Below are positions 53,736 through 61,859 of a stretch of DNA of 64,000 nt, one piece after another. Made by a program: the position numbers and the translations under genes. Below the pieces are notes generated by a model. The model had not been told where the DNA came from. It searched no databases and saw only the letters and a list, made by a program, of their open reading frames with translations. The DNA is from Paenibacillus lentus (GTDB lineage Bacteria > Bacillota > Bacilli > Paenibacillales > Paenibacillaceae), in contig NZ_CP034248.1 in NCBI RefSeq assembly GCF_003931855.1, positions 1,984,001 to 2,048,000 on the forward strand. The letters run 5' to 3'. Every line of letters starts with the position of its first letter. The first letter of the stretch is position 1.

Positions 53736-54461
53736 TTACATTTGCTCCAGCAGCACCTTCGTGATTTCCGGGTATCCGGTTACTAGGTGATGTGGCTGAT
53801 GATCTGATTCCGGCGTGACGTTGCGGTGATTGAACCAGAGCACCTTCCAGCCCGCATCCAGCGCCCCGACAACATCGTTACGCCAAGAGTCGCCGATATA
53901 ACAGCAGTTCTCAGGAGCCAGACCAAGCTTGTCGGTCACGTGTTGAAAGAGCCGCACATCCGGCTTCGTGAAGCCAACAGCTCCTGAGATGAATATTTGG
54001 TCTTCGGGTATCAGTTTGGTTAGAGCGAGAGCCTGGATTTTATTCATTTGGTGGTCAGGCGGGCCGTTCGTGATTACGCCGACTATGAAGTTCCTGGCTT
54101 TCAAGTCCGTGATTAGTTCCTTTACACCATCAAACAATCCAATAGCATACTGTAAGCTGAGATATTCCTCCTGCACGGCTTGAGCTTGCTCAGACGTAAG
54201 CTGTAGGTCAAATTCGGCTAAGGCCATCTGGAAGCGTTGGCGCCGCATTTGATGCAGCTCTTCGCCGTGGGTGGGCGTTCCCCCGAGCTCAGCAGACAGA
54301 GCGTCACTGAAGTACCGCATTCGGTGATAGGCTTGCTCGTATGGAAAGTCCTCTTTAGTAGCTAAAATACGGGTCAGTGCGGTGCGGAAAGGAATTAGAT
54401 GATCGTACAATGTATCGTCGAGATCAAAAAATACGGCTCGTTGCTGCGAAGAAAATGTCAT
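53736..54461 (-). CDS. HAD-superfamily hydrolase
   Basis: 241 residues. Motif I FFDLDDTLYDH (nucleophile Asp), motif II VITNGPP, motif III Lys in GFTKPDVRLFQ and motif IV YIGDSWRNDVVGALDAG. The helical C1 cap places it with the YjjG/phosphoglycolate-phosphatase-like group; the substrate is unknown. Lies on the strand opposite the DUF2207 remnant and 75 bp downstream of the TPM-domain gene. Confidence 0.9.
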   Translation of the reverse strand: MTFSSQQRAVFFDLDDTLYDHLIPFRTALTRILATKEDFPYEQAYHRMRYFSDALSAELGGTPTHGEELHQMRRQRFQMALAEFDLQLTSEQAQAVQEEYLSLQYAIGLFDGVKELITDLKARNFIVGVITNGPPDHQMNKIQALALTKLIPEDQIFISGAVGFTKPDVRLFQHVTDKLGLAPENCCYIGDSWRNDVVGALDAGWKVLWFNHRNVTPESDHQPHHLVTGYPEITKVLLEQM

Positions 54462-54536
54462 GAAATACAGTTCTCTCCCTTGTAATTGATAGTAGTACTA
54501 GCTCCTATTATACTGCCTACCGGGTGAGAACTGGGA

Positions 54537-55349
54537 CTAAAATCGGCGGCTCGCTCCTCCTCCGCCGGATGAACCTCCGCCCCCGCCGCGAAAGCCGCCC
54601 CCGCCGCCTCCACCTCTACCTCCGCCCCGGCCAAGAATGGACAGGAAGAACAGGGTGAATGTTCCACGAAAAAATACGATGTCGAGGATGAGGAGAGCCC
54701 CGATGATAATGACCCAGGATATGGACATGCCGCCGCTTTCTCCCGCATCAGCGGAGCTCGGCAGTGCGACTTCTTGCGGGTTCAGCTCTCCCTCCACGCC
54801 ATATTCCTTGGCAACCTCGTTATAGAGAACTTTGTACGTTTCAACAATACCTTGTCCAGCCTCCTGGTTGACAATGTAAGGTATAGTGACCTGATCGATA
54901 ATCCGGCCAACTTTGCCATCCGGCAGCGCGCCTTCCAACCCGTAGCCGACCTCGATGCGAACCTGGCGGTTCCCGGGCTGGTTATCGCCCAGGGAGACTA
55001 GCAGCAGAATGCCATTGTCCAGCTTGGCATCGCCCAGCCGGTAGGTCCGCAGAGCTTGAAGCGCATACTGCTCGATGGGCTCATCCCCCAATGATGGTAC
55101 GGTTAGTACGGCAATCTGGGCTTTTGTGCGATCTTCGAGCGCTCGGCCGAGTGAAAGGATGTATTGCACCTGCTCTGCAGACAGGATATGCTCGAAATCT
55201 TGAACATAGATATCCCCTTGGGGATCGGGGATCTTCGGTGCAGCGGCGGCCTCCGTACCATGGCAGATAAATACAAGCAGGCATAGAACAAGGAGTGAGA
55301 GCAAGCTTCGACTCGATCGATTTCGGCAGGTTGTGAGGCTCATGCTCAT
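54537..55349 (-). CDS. TPM-domain protein (YgcG family)
   Basis: 270 residues. Signal peptide (LLSLLVLCLLVFICHGTEAA), TPM domain (IYVQDFEHILSAEQVQYILS, AQIAVLTVPSLGDEP, VRIEVGYGLEGALPDGKVGR), one C-terminal membrane helix (ISWVIIIGALLILDIVFF) and a Gly-rich, Arg-ending tail. Extracytoplasmic with a membrane anchor. TPM domains are found in photosystem II repair proteins and in bacterial envelope proteins of unclear function. Its ATG overlaps the stop of lemA (ATGA), and the LemA/TPM pairing is common. Confidence 0.92.
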   Translation of the reverse strand: MSMSLTTCRNRSSRSLLSLLVLCLLVFICHGTEAAAAPKIPDPQGDIYVQDFEHILSAEQVQYILSLGRALEDRTKAQIAVLTVPSLGDEPIEQYALQALRTYRLGDAKLDNGILLLVSLGDNQPGNRQVRIEVGYGLEGALPDGKVGRIIDQVTIPYIVNQEAGQGIVETYKVLYNEVAKEYGVEGELNPQEVALPSSADAGESGGMSISWVIIIGALLILDIVFFRGTFTLFFLSILGRGGGRGGGGGGGFRGGGGGSSGGGGASRRF

Positions 55350-55999
55350 TCACCTTCCGGTATAAGATAAGCTAACTGAGAGAGAGCCGGCCGCAGCGCG
55401 GGAATCCATGAAGTATCCTCGGTTCCGAAATCAACCTCCGGATTGGTTCTTGATTCTGGTGTGGTCTCGAAATATTGCTTTTCACTGAAGCCCATGATTC
55501 GCGCGATAAATACACCAGGGAAACGGCGAACGAGTTTGTTGTATTCTGCAACTGCATTGTTATAGTCGCCCCGGGCAACAGCGATGCGGTTCTCTGTTCC
55601 AGCCAGTTCATCCATGAGCTGGGTGAACTGAGCATCTGCCTTCAGTGTCGGATAATTCTCTACGACAACGAGCAGTCGGCTGAGTGCGCCCTGAAGCTGT
55701 TGGTCAGCCGCAGCGAGCTCATCGGGGGTGCGTGCTCCGCCCAGCGCAGCCCGTGCGTTGGATACCGCTTGAATCACTTCTTTTTCATGCTCGGCATAGC
55801 CCTTGACGGTGTTGACCAGGTTGGGAATGAGATCGTATCTCCGCTGCAATTGCACATCAATTTTACTCCATTGCTGGTTTACCGTTTCCTCGGAGGTCAT
55901 GAACTTATTGTAATTTCCCGCAAATAGGGTGACGCCGATGAGAATTATCGCTGCGACGATCACGATGGGAATGAGGCAGCCTTTTCCCTTTAAATTCAT
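55346..55999 (-). CDS. lemA: LemA family protein
   Basis: 217 residues. One N-terminal membrane helix (IPIVIVAAIILIGVTLFAG) followed by the long LemA alpha-helical domain (VNQQWSKIDVQLQRRYDLIP, NLVNTVKGYAEHE, RFPGVFIARIMGF). Function unknown; often encoded with TPM or DUF2207 proteins in envelope-stress-linked operons. Start ATG 55999 with AGGAGGA upstream. First gene of a two-gene operon. Confidence 0.93.
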   Translation of the reverse strand: MNLKGKGCLIPIVIVAAIILIGVTLFAGNYNKFMTSEETVNQQWSKIDVQLQRRYDLIPNLVNTVKGYAEHEKEVIQAVSNARAALGGARTPDELAAADQQLQGALSRLLVVVENYPTLKADAQFTQLMDELAGTENRIAVARGDYNNAVAEYNKLVRRFPGVFIARIMGFSEKQYFETTPESRTNPEVDFGTEDTSWIPALRPALSQLAYLIPEGE

Positions 56000-56409
56000 T
56001 AGTTGTTCCTCCTATCCTTATGTGTGTGGGGATGACCTGTTGTTTTGTTATTACTTATCTTTATACCCTGTGCTTTATTTCTAAAAACTAAACAAATTTT
56101 TGCAGTCGATTTTTACATGCTGGAAGACAAACTACTTTGCTTGGCAGCTAAACTCTGGATAGGCTTTTATGGATTATTGGTCATGACAAGCTAAGCCGTT
56201 ACATGAGTGTTTACATGAAATGGCAGGGATATGGATGATAAGCGAGCATTTGTGCGGATGTTTATGAATGCGAGGTACAGGGATGATGAGCATGAAGGTA
56301 ACACTGACTTAAGTAGAAGTATGCAGTCTCACTGCGTTTTCCCTTTGAGGAGCAACACTTTATAATTAGAGATGTTTTTCAAATAATATACTGAGGAGTT
56401 GACTTAAGC
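56000..56409. other. 410-bp intergenic region
   Basis: Divergent control region between lemA and the small gene at 56410. No gene, repeat or confident promoter identified beyond the lemA ribosome site. Confidence 0.4.
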
Positions 56410-56583
56410 TTGGCTTATAATGAAGTGTTGGAGCGCCGTAATGAGCTGTTAAGAAGACAGATAGGGAAAATGCTCGCCAAGGAGAACCAATATGGATTGA
56501 AAGATCAAGAGAGTCATTTCCTCCGACGAATGATTAAAGAGCTGCATCAGACAGAATTCGAGTTAAGCGGCAAATCATTGTAA
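56410..56583 (+). CDS. short hypothetical protein, 57 residues
   Basis: TTG 56410 with GAGGAGTTG about 10 bp upstream opens MAYNEVLERRNELLRRQIGK, KMLAKENQYGLKDQESHFLR and RMIKELHQTEFELSGKSL. The protein is highly charged and predicted to be all helix, with heptad-like leucines. No cysteine, no membrane segment; not recognised. Codon use resembles the neighbours and a clean hairpin follows, which supports a real gene. Too short for ordinary length cut-offs. Confidence 0.6.
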   Translation: MAYNEVLERRNELLRRQIGKMLAKENQYGLKDQESHFLRRMIKELHQTEFELSGKSL

Positions 56584-56623
56584 TTATTGAATACAGCATG
56601 AAAATGGGGAAGTATGACGACCG

Positions 56624-56654
56624 TAGAGGATATGCACTCGCTGCATATCCTCTA
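56624..56654. terminator. perfect 13-bp hairpin between convergent genes
   Basis: TAGAGGATATGCA-CTCGC-TGCATATCCTCTA. No strong T run, but it lies exactly between the small gene and the convergent exporter gene. Confidence 0.65.
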
Positions 56655-56658
56655 TTGG

Positions 56659-57174
56659 TTATTGAGAGGGTTTATCTTTTGGTGGCTGGGATAGTGGTAA
56701 TTTAATTTCCGATTTCGCCGGTCGCCGCAATCTGGCCAGCTTGATGATCATTTGGTTAATGACTTCCGACAAGACGAGCCCAATGGCTATGGAGCCAGAG
56801 ATCAGTAAGGCCTTAGCCGCAAGCTGAATGGCGAGGTTGTATTCACTCTCTACAAATTGCCGCATGGCATCATAGGCAAGCCCTCCGGGAACGAGCGGAA
56901 TGATTCCTGAGACGCTGAAAATAATCACCGGTTTCTTGTGTAATCTGGCGAACAATTGGCTAATGACACCGACGATAAATGTTGCCACAACAGTAGCGAA
57001 GACGACATCTAGCCGCGTGGCGAGCAGGATATAGGTGATCCATCCCATCATCCCAGCCAGACCGCATTGCAGAAGCATTCGTCTTGGAGCATTAAACAGA
57101 ATGCCGAAGGCAGCGGAAGCGATAAAACTAGTGATGAGGTGTAGGATAATTGATATTGGAGACAGTGATGCCAT
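56659..57174 (-). CDS. threonine/serine exporter, small membrane subunit (ThrE C-half-like)
   Basis: 171 residues, four to five helices, with GVISQLFARLHKKPVIIFSV and IIPLVPGGLAYDAMRQF typical of the second half of ThrE. ATG 57174 or GTG 57177. Located 24 bp after the larger subunit; in Firmicutes ThrE is often split into two such genes. Confidence 0.88.
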   Translation of the reverse strand: MASLSPISIILHLITSFIASAAFGILFNAPRRMLLQCGLAGMMGWITYILLATRLDVVFATVVATFIVGVISQLFARLHKKPVIIFSVSGIIPLVPGGLAYDAMRQFVESEYNLAIQLAAKALLISGSIAIGLVLSEVINQMIIKLARLRRPAKSEIKLPLSQPPKDKPSQ

Positions 57175-57198
57175 CACGTGAATTCAACTTCCTTCCAG

Positions 57199-58074
57199 CT
57201 AAAAAATAGTGGCTACTACAGCAATACCCGCGCCGATAGCGAAGGCGGTGAGAAAAGCTTCGGCTCCCCGGGACAAGCCTGAGACCAAATGACCAGCCAT
57301 CAAATCCCTTACAGCATTTGTAATAAGGAGCCCAGGTACAAGGGGCATGACGGAGCCGATAATTATTTTATCCAGCTCTTGCCCCATTCCTAACGCAACG
57401 AAAATAACAGCCAACAGCCCGATTATAAACGAAGCGGAGAATTCCGCAAAAAATTTAACTTTGACCAATCGGTGCAGGGCGAGAAACATGGAGAAACCTG
57501 CCCCTCCGCATAGAATACCGGGAATGATGTCAGCCATGCTTCCCTTGAACATAAACGTGAAGCAGCCGCTGGCTGCAGCGGCGGTGACAATTTGTAGAAG
57601 TACCGCGTATTCGTGTCCGGCCCGATTAATGTCCATCAGCCGAATATGTGCTTGAGAAGGGGAAATGTCCCTACTTCCCAGCTTACGCGATACATCATTT
57701 ACGGCAGCTACCTTTTGTAAATCGGTCGTCCGTTCAATAATGCGAGCCAGCTTGGCTGACTGCGATTCGCTGGCTTGGAACATGATTCCGGTAGGGGTGA
57801 CAAAACTGTGGGAATCTTCAAGCCCCATAGCTTCGGCCATGCGAGCCATTGTATCCTCAGCGCGGTAGGTTTCTGCCCCGCTTTGCAGCATGATTTTTCC
57901 AGCCAATAGACAAAGGTCAGCCGGGTCGGAATGCTCTTGCTCAACTGCCGCATGCCCGGCTGCATGTTCGCTTGCTTCAGTTTCCATGATTTCTTGAACA
58001 GTGGTCTGGCTGTGCGCAGCATGGCCTTCGGTATCAATTATGTCCTGATTTGTACTCACGTCCGCTTTGGACAT
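57199..58074 (-). CDS. threonine/serine exporter, large subunit (ThrE N-half-like)
   Basis: 291 residues. Soluble N-terminal domain (DLCLLAGKIMLQSGAETYRA, HSFVTPTGIMFQ) and five or six helices with VMPLVPGLLITNAVRDLMAG. ATG 58074 is preferred: AGAGGTGAAGAG precedes it, whereas an in-frame ATG at 58107 lacks a site. Probably exports threonine, serine or related compounds with the smaller subunit. An acidic N-terminal extension of about 45 residues is poorly conserved-looking. Confidence 0.9.
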   Translation of the reverse strand: MSKADVSTNQDIIDTEGHAAHSQTTVQEIMETEASEHAAGHAAVEQEHSDPADLCLLAGKIMLQSGAETYRAEDTMARMAEAMGLEDSHSFVTPTGIMFQASESQSAKLARIIERTTDLQKVAAVNDVSRKLGSRDISPSQAHIRLMDINRAGHEYAVLLQIVTAAAASGCFTFMFKGSMADIIPGILCGGAGFSMFLALHRLVKVKFFAEFSASFIIGLLAVIFVALGMGQELDKIIIGSVMPLVPGLLITNAVRDLMAGHLVSGLSRGAEAFLTAFAIGAGIAVVATIF

Positions 58075-58169
58075 CGTCTCTTCACCTCTAGTTATTACTG
58101 TGTTCATTATATCATGATCATCCTTAATTAGGCTTTAAATCTACTTCTGGCCATGCTCGCACTGCCCGA

Positions 58170-58508
58170 CTACGGTCGAATTGTTACTCTTGTTCCAACA
58201 GGCACAAGTGAAGAGAGGGTCAGCACGTCTTGGTTATACATACGAATACAGCCATGAGATACTGCGTGACCGATGGAGGAAGGATTGTTCGTCCCATGAA
58301 TCCCATAATGGGGCTTGGATAGTCCCATCCAGAACGCTCCGAATGGGCCGCCGGGATTAGGCTGCTTATTGATGATGGCATATTCCCCGGTTGGGGTCTG
58401 TGTAAGCATTTTACCGATACCAACAGGGAAGGCTCTTACAACGGTATCTCCATCCAGCAAATACAATTGCCGATCCGATAAATCAACAATAATTCGATAA
58501 TTGGGCAT
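58170..58508 (-). CDS. L,D-transpeptidase (YkuD domain)
   Basis: 112 residues, a bare YkuD domain without signal peptide or LysM. Catalytic region [20 protein letters not shown] with the invariant His and Cys. The N-terminus [20 protein letters not shown] is typical. YkuD enzymes cross-link peptidoglycan; small single-domain forms occur in spores of Bacilli. TAGGAGGA lies before ATG 58508. Confidence 0.92.
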   Translation of the reverse strand: MPNYRIIVDLSDRQLYLLDGDTVVRAFPVGIGKMLTQTPTGEYAIINKQPNPGGPFGAFWMGLSKPHYGIHGTNNPSSIGHAVSHGCIRMYNQDVLTLSSLVPVGTRVTIRP

Positions 58509-58641
58509 AGCGGATTCCTCCTACTTAGTTATAGCACGTGTTCAAAAGCCGACGATACAACACATCATATATATATTCCTGTGGAGGCTCGAATGTCCGG
58601 CAACCCGATCATATTCTACCCTATAGCTTATGATTATCCCC

Positions 58642-58670
58642 TTACGAACTGTAAACGCTATCACTACAAT
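58642..58670 (+). promoter_or_regulatory. promoter with internal cre site, sugar ABC operon
   Basis: TTACGA (58642-58647), 17 bp, TACAAT (58665-58670). The spacer contains TGTAAACGCTATCA (58650-58663), which fits the CcpA cre consensus at every position. Binding there would block the promoter, so glucose repression of the 58.7-61.8 kb transporter is likely. Confidence 0.75.
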
Positions 58671-58699
58671 AGGGGTATACAAACAAGGGAGGTCATGAA

Positions 58700-60013
58700 A
58701 TGAAAATAAGTTATAAATTTATGGCTTTAGTATCCATCCTGGCGCTTGTACTGGCAGGCTGCGGCGCAAAGGAGACTGCCGAAAACGGGCAAGCGGCGCC
58801 GGAGAAGGTGAAGTTGACGATCTGGCATAACTGGACTGGGCAGGATGCCAAAGCCGTCACGATGAGACAACTGATGGAGGATTTCAGAGCAGCGCATCCT
58901 GAGATCGAGCTGGAGGATGAAGGTCTCCCAACGGACGGCTTGAAGACGCGGCTAAGAACAGTAGCGGCAGCGAATGAAATGCCGGACCTGTTCGTGATGT
59001 GGCCTGATGCGATGACGAAGGAGTTTGTGAAGGGCGATTTGCTGCAGCCGATTAATGAGTTCATTGATAGCAAGCCGGAGTGGAGAGACAACTTCATTCC
59101 AAACGCACTTGATGGTTACACCGTTGATGGAGCCATTTATTCCGTGCCGATGAATCTGGCGCCAAGCTCCTTCATCTATTACAACCAAGCTATCTTTGAC
59201 GAGCATGGCGTAAAGGTACCGACAACCTGGGCTGAATTGGAGGCGGCGATCGGGCATTTCAACGAGAAGGGCGTTATTCCTATGGCGCTGGGTAACAAAG
59301 CGAACTGGGTAGCACAATCCACCATATTCAGTACAATTGGCGACCGTGTTACGGGAACAGAATGGTTCCTGAAAGCAGTTGAACAAGACGGGGCTAAGTT
59401 TACAGACCCGGAATTTATCGAAGCTTTGAAAGTCATGCAAAATCTCGGGAGCATCGGTGCTTTCCAGGAAGGATTCAACAGCATTGATGAGACGCAAATG
59501 ATGCAGCTTTACTCCCAGGGGAAATCGGCGATGTTCATGAACGGCGGTTGGGCGCTGGCTAATCTCGTCAACAATGCACCGGAGGAAGTGCTGGATAACA
59601 CGCATATTATGATCTTACCTCCGGTGGAAGGCGGTAAAGGCGATCCGAATTCGACATCAGGTGTAGTAGGCACAGGCCTCGGTGTCAGTAAAAAATTGAC
59701 CGGAGCGAAAAAAGATGCTGCTCTTGAACTGCTCTACGCCTTAGGCGGCCCAGAGGGGCAAAAAGCGACATTGGACAGCAGTACGCTAGTCAGCTATAAC
59801 ATCGAGCTGGATACAAGCAAGGCTCACCCACTCTTCATAGAGCTGTATGAACTGATGAAGAACGTGAAGATTAACCCAGTCTACGACTCGAAGCTGAGCT
59901 CCGCTGCCGTTGAGGTGATTAACAACGGGCTGCAAGAGCTGCTCATGGGCGGCAACCCGGAGGATATTGCCAAGAAAATTCAAGATGCCCAAGCAGGCGC
60001 GCTCGGCAAATAA
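58700..60013 (+). CDS. sugar ABC transporter binding lipoprotein
   Basis: 437 residues. Lipoprotein signal ending LVLAG-C, then a type 1 sugar-binding fold (KLTIWHNWTGQDAKAVTMRQ, DLFVMWPDAMTKEFVKGDLL, FIYYNQAIFDEHGVKVPTTW, AMFMNGGWALANL). GGGAGGTC before ATG 58700. First gene of a sugar importer with its own two-component system downstream; ligand unknown. Confidence 0.93.
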   Translation: MKISYKFMALVSILALVLAGCGAKETAENGQAAPEKVKLTIWHNWTGQDAKAVTMRQLMEDFRAAHPEIELEDEGLPTDGLKTRLRTVAAANEMPDLFVMWPDAMTKEFVKGDLLQPINEFIDSKPEWRDNFIPNALDGYTVDGAIYSVPMNLAPSSFIYYNQAIFDEHGVKVPTTWAELEAAIGHFNEKGVIPMALGNKANWVAQSTIFSTIGDRVTGTEWFLKAVEQDGAKFTDPEFIEALKVMQNLGSIGAFQEGFNSIDETQMMQLYSQGKSAMFMNGGWALANLVNNAPEEVLDNTHIMILPPVEGGKGDPNSTSGVVGTGLGVSKKLTGAKKDAALELLYALGGPEGQKATLDSSTLVSYNIELDTSKAHPLFIELYELMKNVKINPVYDSKLSSAAVEVINNGLQELLMGGNPEDIAKKIQDAQAGALGK

Positions 60014-60032
60014 ACGAATAGATGATGCAATG

Positions 60033-60052
60033 GCCCTCCTGCATAGGAGGGC
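60033..60052 (+). terminator. hairpin after the binding-protein gene
   Basis: GCCCTCCT-GCAT-AGGAGGGC, perfect stem with tetraloop and TCATATTT after it. Probably a processing or partial termination site. Confidence 0.7.
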
Positions 60053-60083
60053 TCATATTTACCCTTTAAGGAAGTGAACCCCA

Positions 60084-60959
60084 ATGAACCTAAGAAGTCA
60101 CCGGAATTTTATCGTTCTTGCGCTTCTGCCTGCATTATTAATCTATGCCCTGTTTGTGTTCGTGCCCGTGATTTGGTCGGCCTATTACGGATTCTTTAAT
60201 TGGTCAGGCATCGGAGAGGCTAAATTTATCGGCATTAAAAACTACATCGAAATTATGCAAGATCCCGTATTCTGGCGGTCGCTGAAAAACAACTTCATTT
60301 TCGTGCTTGCCGCCGTGTTTGGTCAAGTGCCTATTGCGCTCGTGCTGGCAGTTCTTTTGCATAAAAGCAATATGCTTCAGCGTTTTTTACGATCCGCTAT
60401 ATTTTTGCCCATGGTGCTGTCTACCGTGGTGATCGGGATGATCTGGCAGTACATCTACCATCCGCAAATCGGTATACTGAACTTTCTGCTAGAATCCCTC
60501 GGACTGGAGAGCTGGAAGCTGCAATGGTTATCGGACAATAAAATCGCGATCTACTCGCTCCTTCCGCCGCTGATATGGAGCTTTGTAGGACTGTATCTCA
60601 TCATCTTTATTTCCGCGCTGCAGAATATTCCGGGTGAAGTGCATGATGCCGCCAAAATCGACGGAGCTTCAGGTCTCAGAAAGCTCGTCAGCATTTCCAT
60701 TCCAATGATTTGGGGAACGATTCAGGTGGCGATTATTCTTTGCATCTCTGGCAGTTTGAAGTCGTTCGACCTTGTATATATTATGACCAAAGGTGGCCCG
60801 GCGCACGCGACGGAGCTGCTGGCTACCTATATGTACAACTCTACCTTTACCTCCTATCGATATGGGTTTGGTAGTGCCATATCGACGACAATCGTTGTCA
60901 TCAGTCTGCTGCTCATCGGAACAAGCCAGTGGCTGACCAGTAGAAGAGGCAAGAAATAA
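60084..60959 (+). CDS. sugar ABC transporter permease (MalF family)
   Basis: 291 residues, six helices, EAA loop GEVHDAAKIDGASGLRKLVS, then FDLVYIMTKGGPAHATELLA. GGAAGTG precedes ATG 60084. No ATPase gene in the cluster. Confidence 0.93.
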   Translation: MNLRSHRNFIVLALLPALLIYALFVFVPVIWSAYYGFFNWSGIGEAKFIGIKNYIEIMQDPVFWRSLKNNFIFVLAAVFGQVPIALVLAVLLHKSNMLQRFLRSAIFLPMVLSTVVIGMIWQYIYHPQIGILNFLLESLGLESWKLQWLSDNKIAIYSLLPPLIWSFVGLYLIIFISALQNIPGEVHDAAKIDGASGLRKLVSISIPMIWGTIQVAIILCISGSLKSFDLVYIMTKGGPAHATELLATYMYNSTFTSYRYGFGSAISTTIVVISLLLIGTSQWLTSRRGKK

Positions 60960-60974
60960 GGAGGGGGAGAGATC

Positions 60975-61817
60975 ATGAGCAGTGCAATGTTAGGTATTAG
61001 AAAAGGAAGATCATCAATATTTTGGGCATTATTAATCGCATATGGTATCGTTACGATATATCCTTTTTTTTGGTTGATTATTAGTGCATTCAAGACGAAT
61101 GAAGACTTCTATAATCGTCCATTCGGACTGCCGATGAACTGGCAGTGGGAGAATTTCACCCGGGCCTGGGAAAGTGCCAAATTAGGCACGGCATTCATGA
61201 ACTCATTGATTGTATCGTTGGGATCGCTTGTCGTGACATTGTTTATCGCGGCATTGGCATCCTTCGTATTGGCCCGGTTTGAGTTTCGCAGGAAAGGCAT
61301 GATCATGGCCTTCTTTGTCGTCGGGATGTTGATTCCGATTCATAGCACGTTAGTACCGCTATTTATACTCCTGAAACAAATCAAGCTTTTGAATACGTAT
61401 TGGGCACTCATACTACCTTACACAGCATTTGCTTTGCCGACGGCGATCTTTGTCCTGTCCGCTTACTTAATGTCAATTCCGAAGGATATTGAGGAAGCCT
61501 CTTTCATCGATGGCACAGGGGTGTGGGGCCTATTCCTTAAAGTTATCCTGCCGATGTCATTGCCGGCTTTGGCTACGGTGACGATACTGAGCTTCCTGCA
61601 CTCTTGGAATGACTTCTCATTTGCACTTGTGTTCATTAGCAAGACGAGTCTGAAAACTCTCCCGCTAGGCATCGCTAATTTTGCCGACGGCTACCAGACA
61701 GACTACGGTCTGACGCTGGCGGGAATGACCATATCGGTAATACCAACGGTAATCATGTATTTGATTTTCCAGGAGCAAGTTATGAAAGGCATGACGGCGG
61801 GCGCCGTCAAAGGATAG
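60975..61817 (+). CDS. sugar ABC transporter permease (MalG family)
   Basis: 280 residues, six helices, EAA loop KDIEEASFIDGTGVWGLFLK and C-terminus MKGMTAGAVKG. GGAGGGGGAG precedes ATG 60975. Partner of the preceding permease. Confidence 0.93.
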   Translation: MSSAMLGIRKGRSSIFWALLIAYGIVTIYPFFWLIISAFKTNEDFYNRPFGLPMNWQWENFTRAWESAKLGTAFMNSLIVSLGSLVVTLFIAALASFVLARFEFRRKGMIMAFFVVGMLIPIHSTLVPLFILLKQIKLLNTYWALILPYTAFALPTAIFVLSAYLMSIPKDIEEASFIDGTGVWGLFLKVILPMSLPALATVTILSFLHSWNDFSFALVFISKTSLKTLPLGIANFADGYQTDYGLTLAGMTISVIPTVIMYLIFQEQVMKGMTAGAVKG

Positions 61818-61859
61818 CCGTTCGAATATTGATAATGACAACATGGGGTGGTGGATGGA

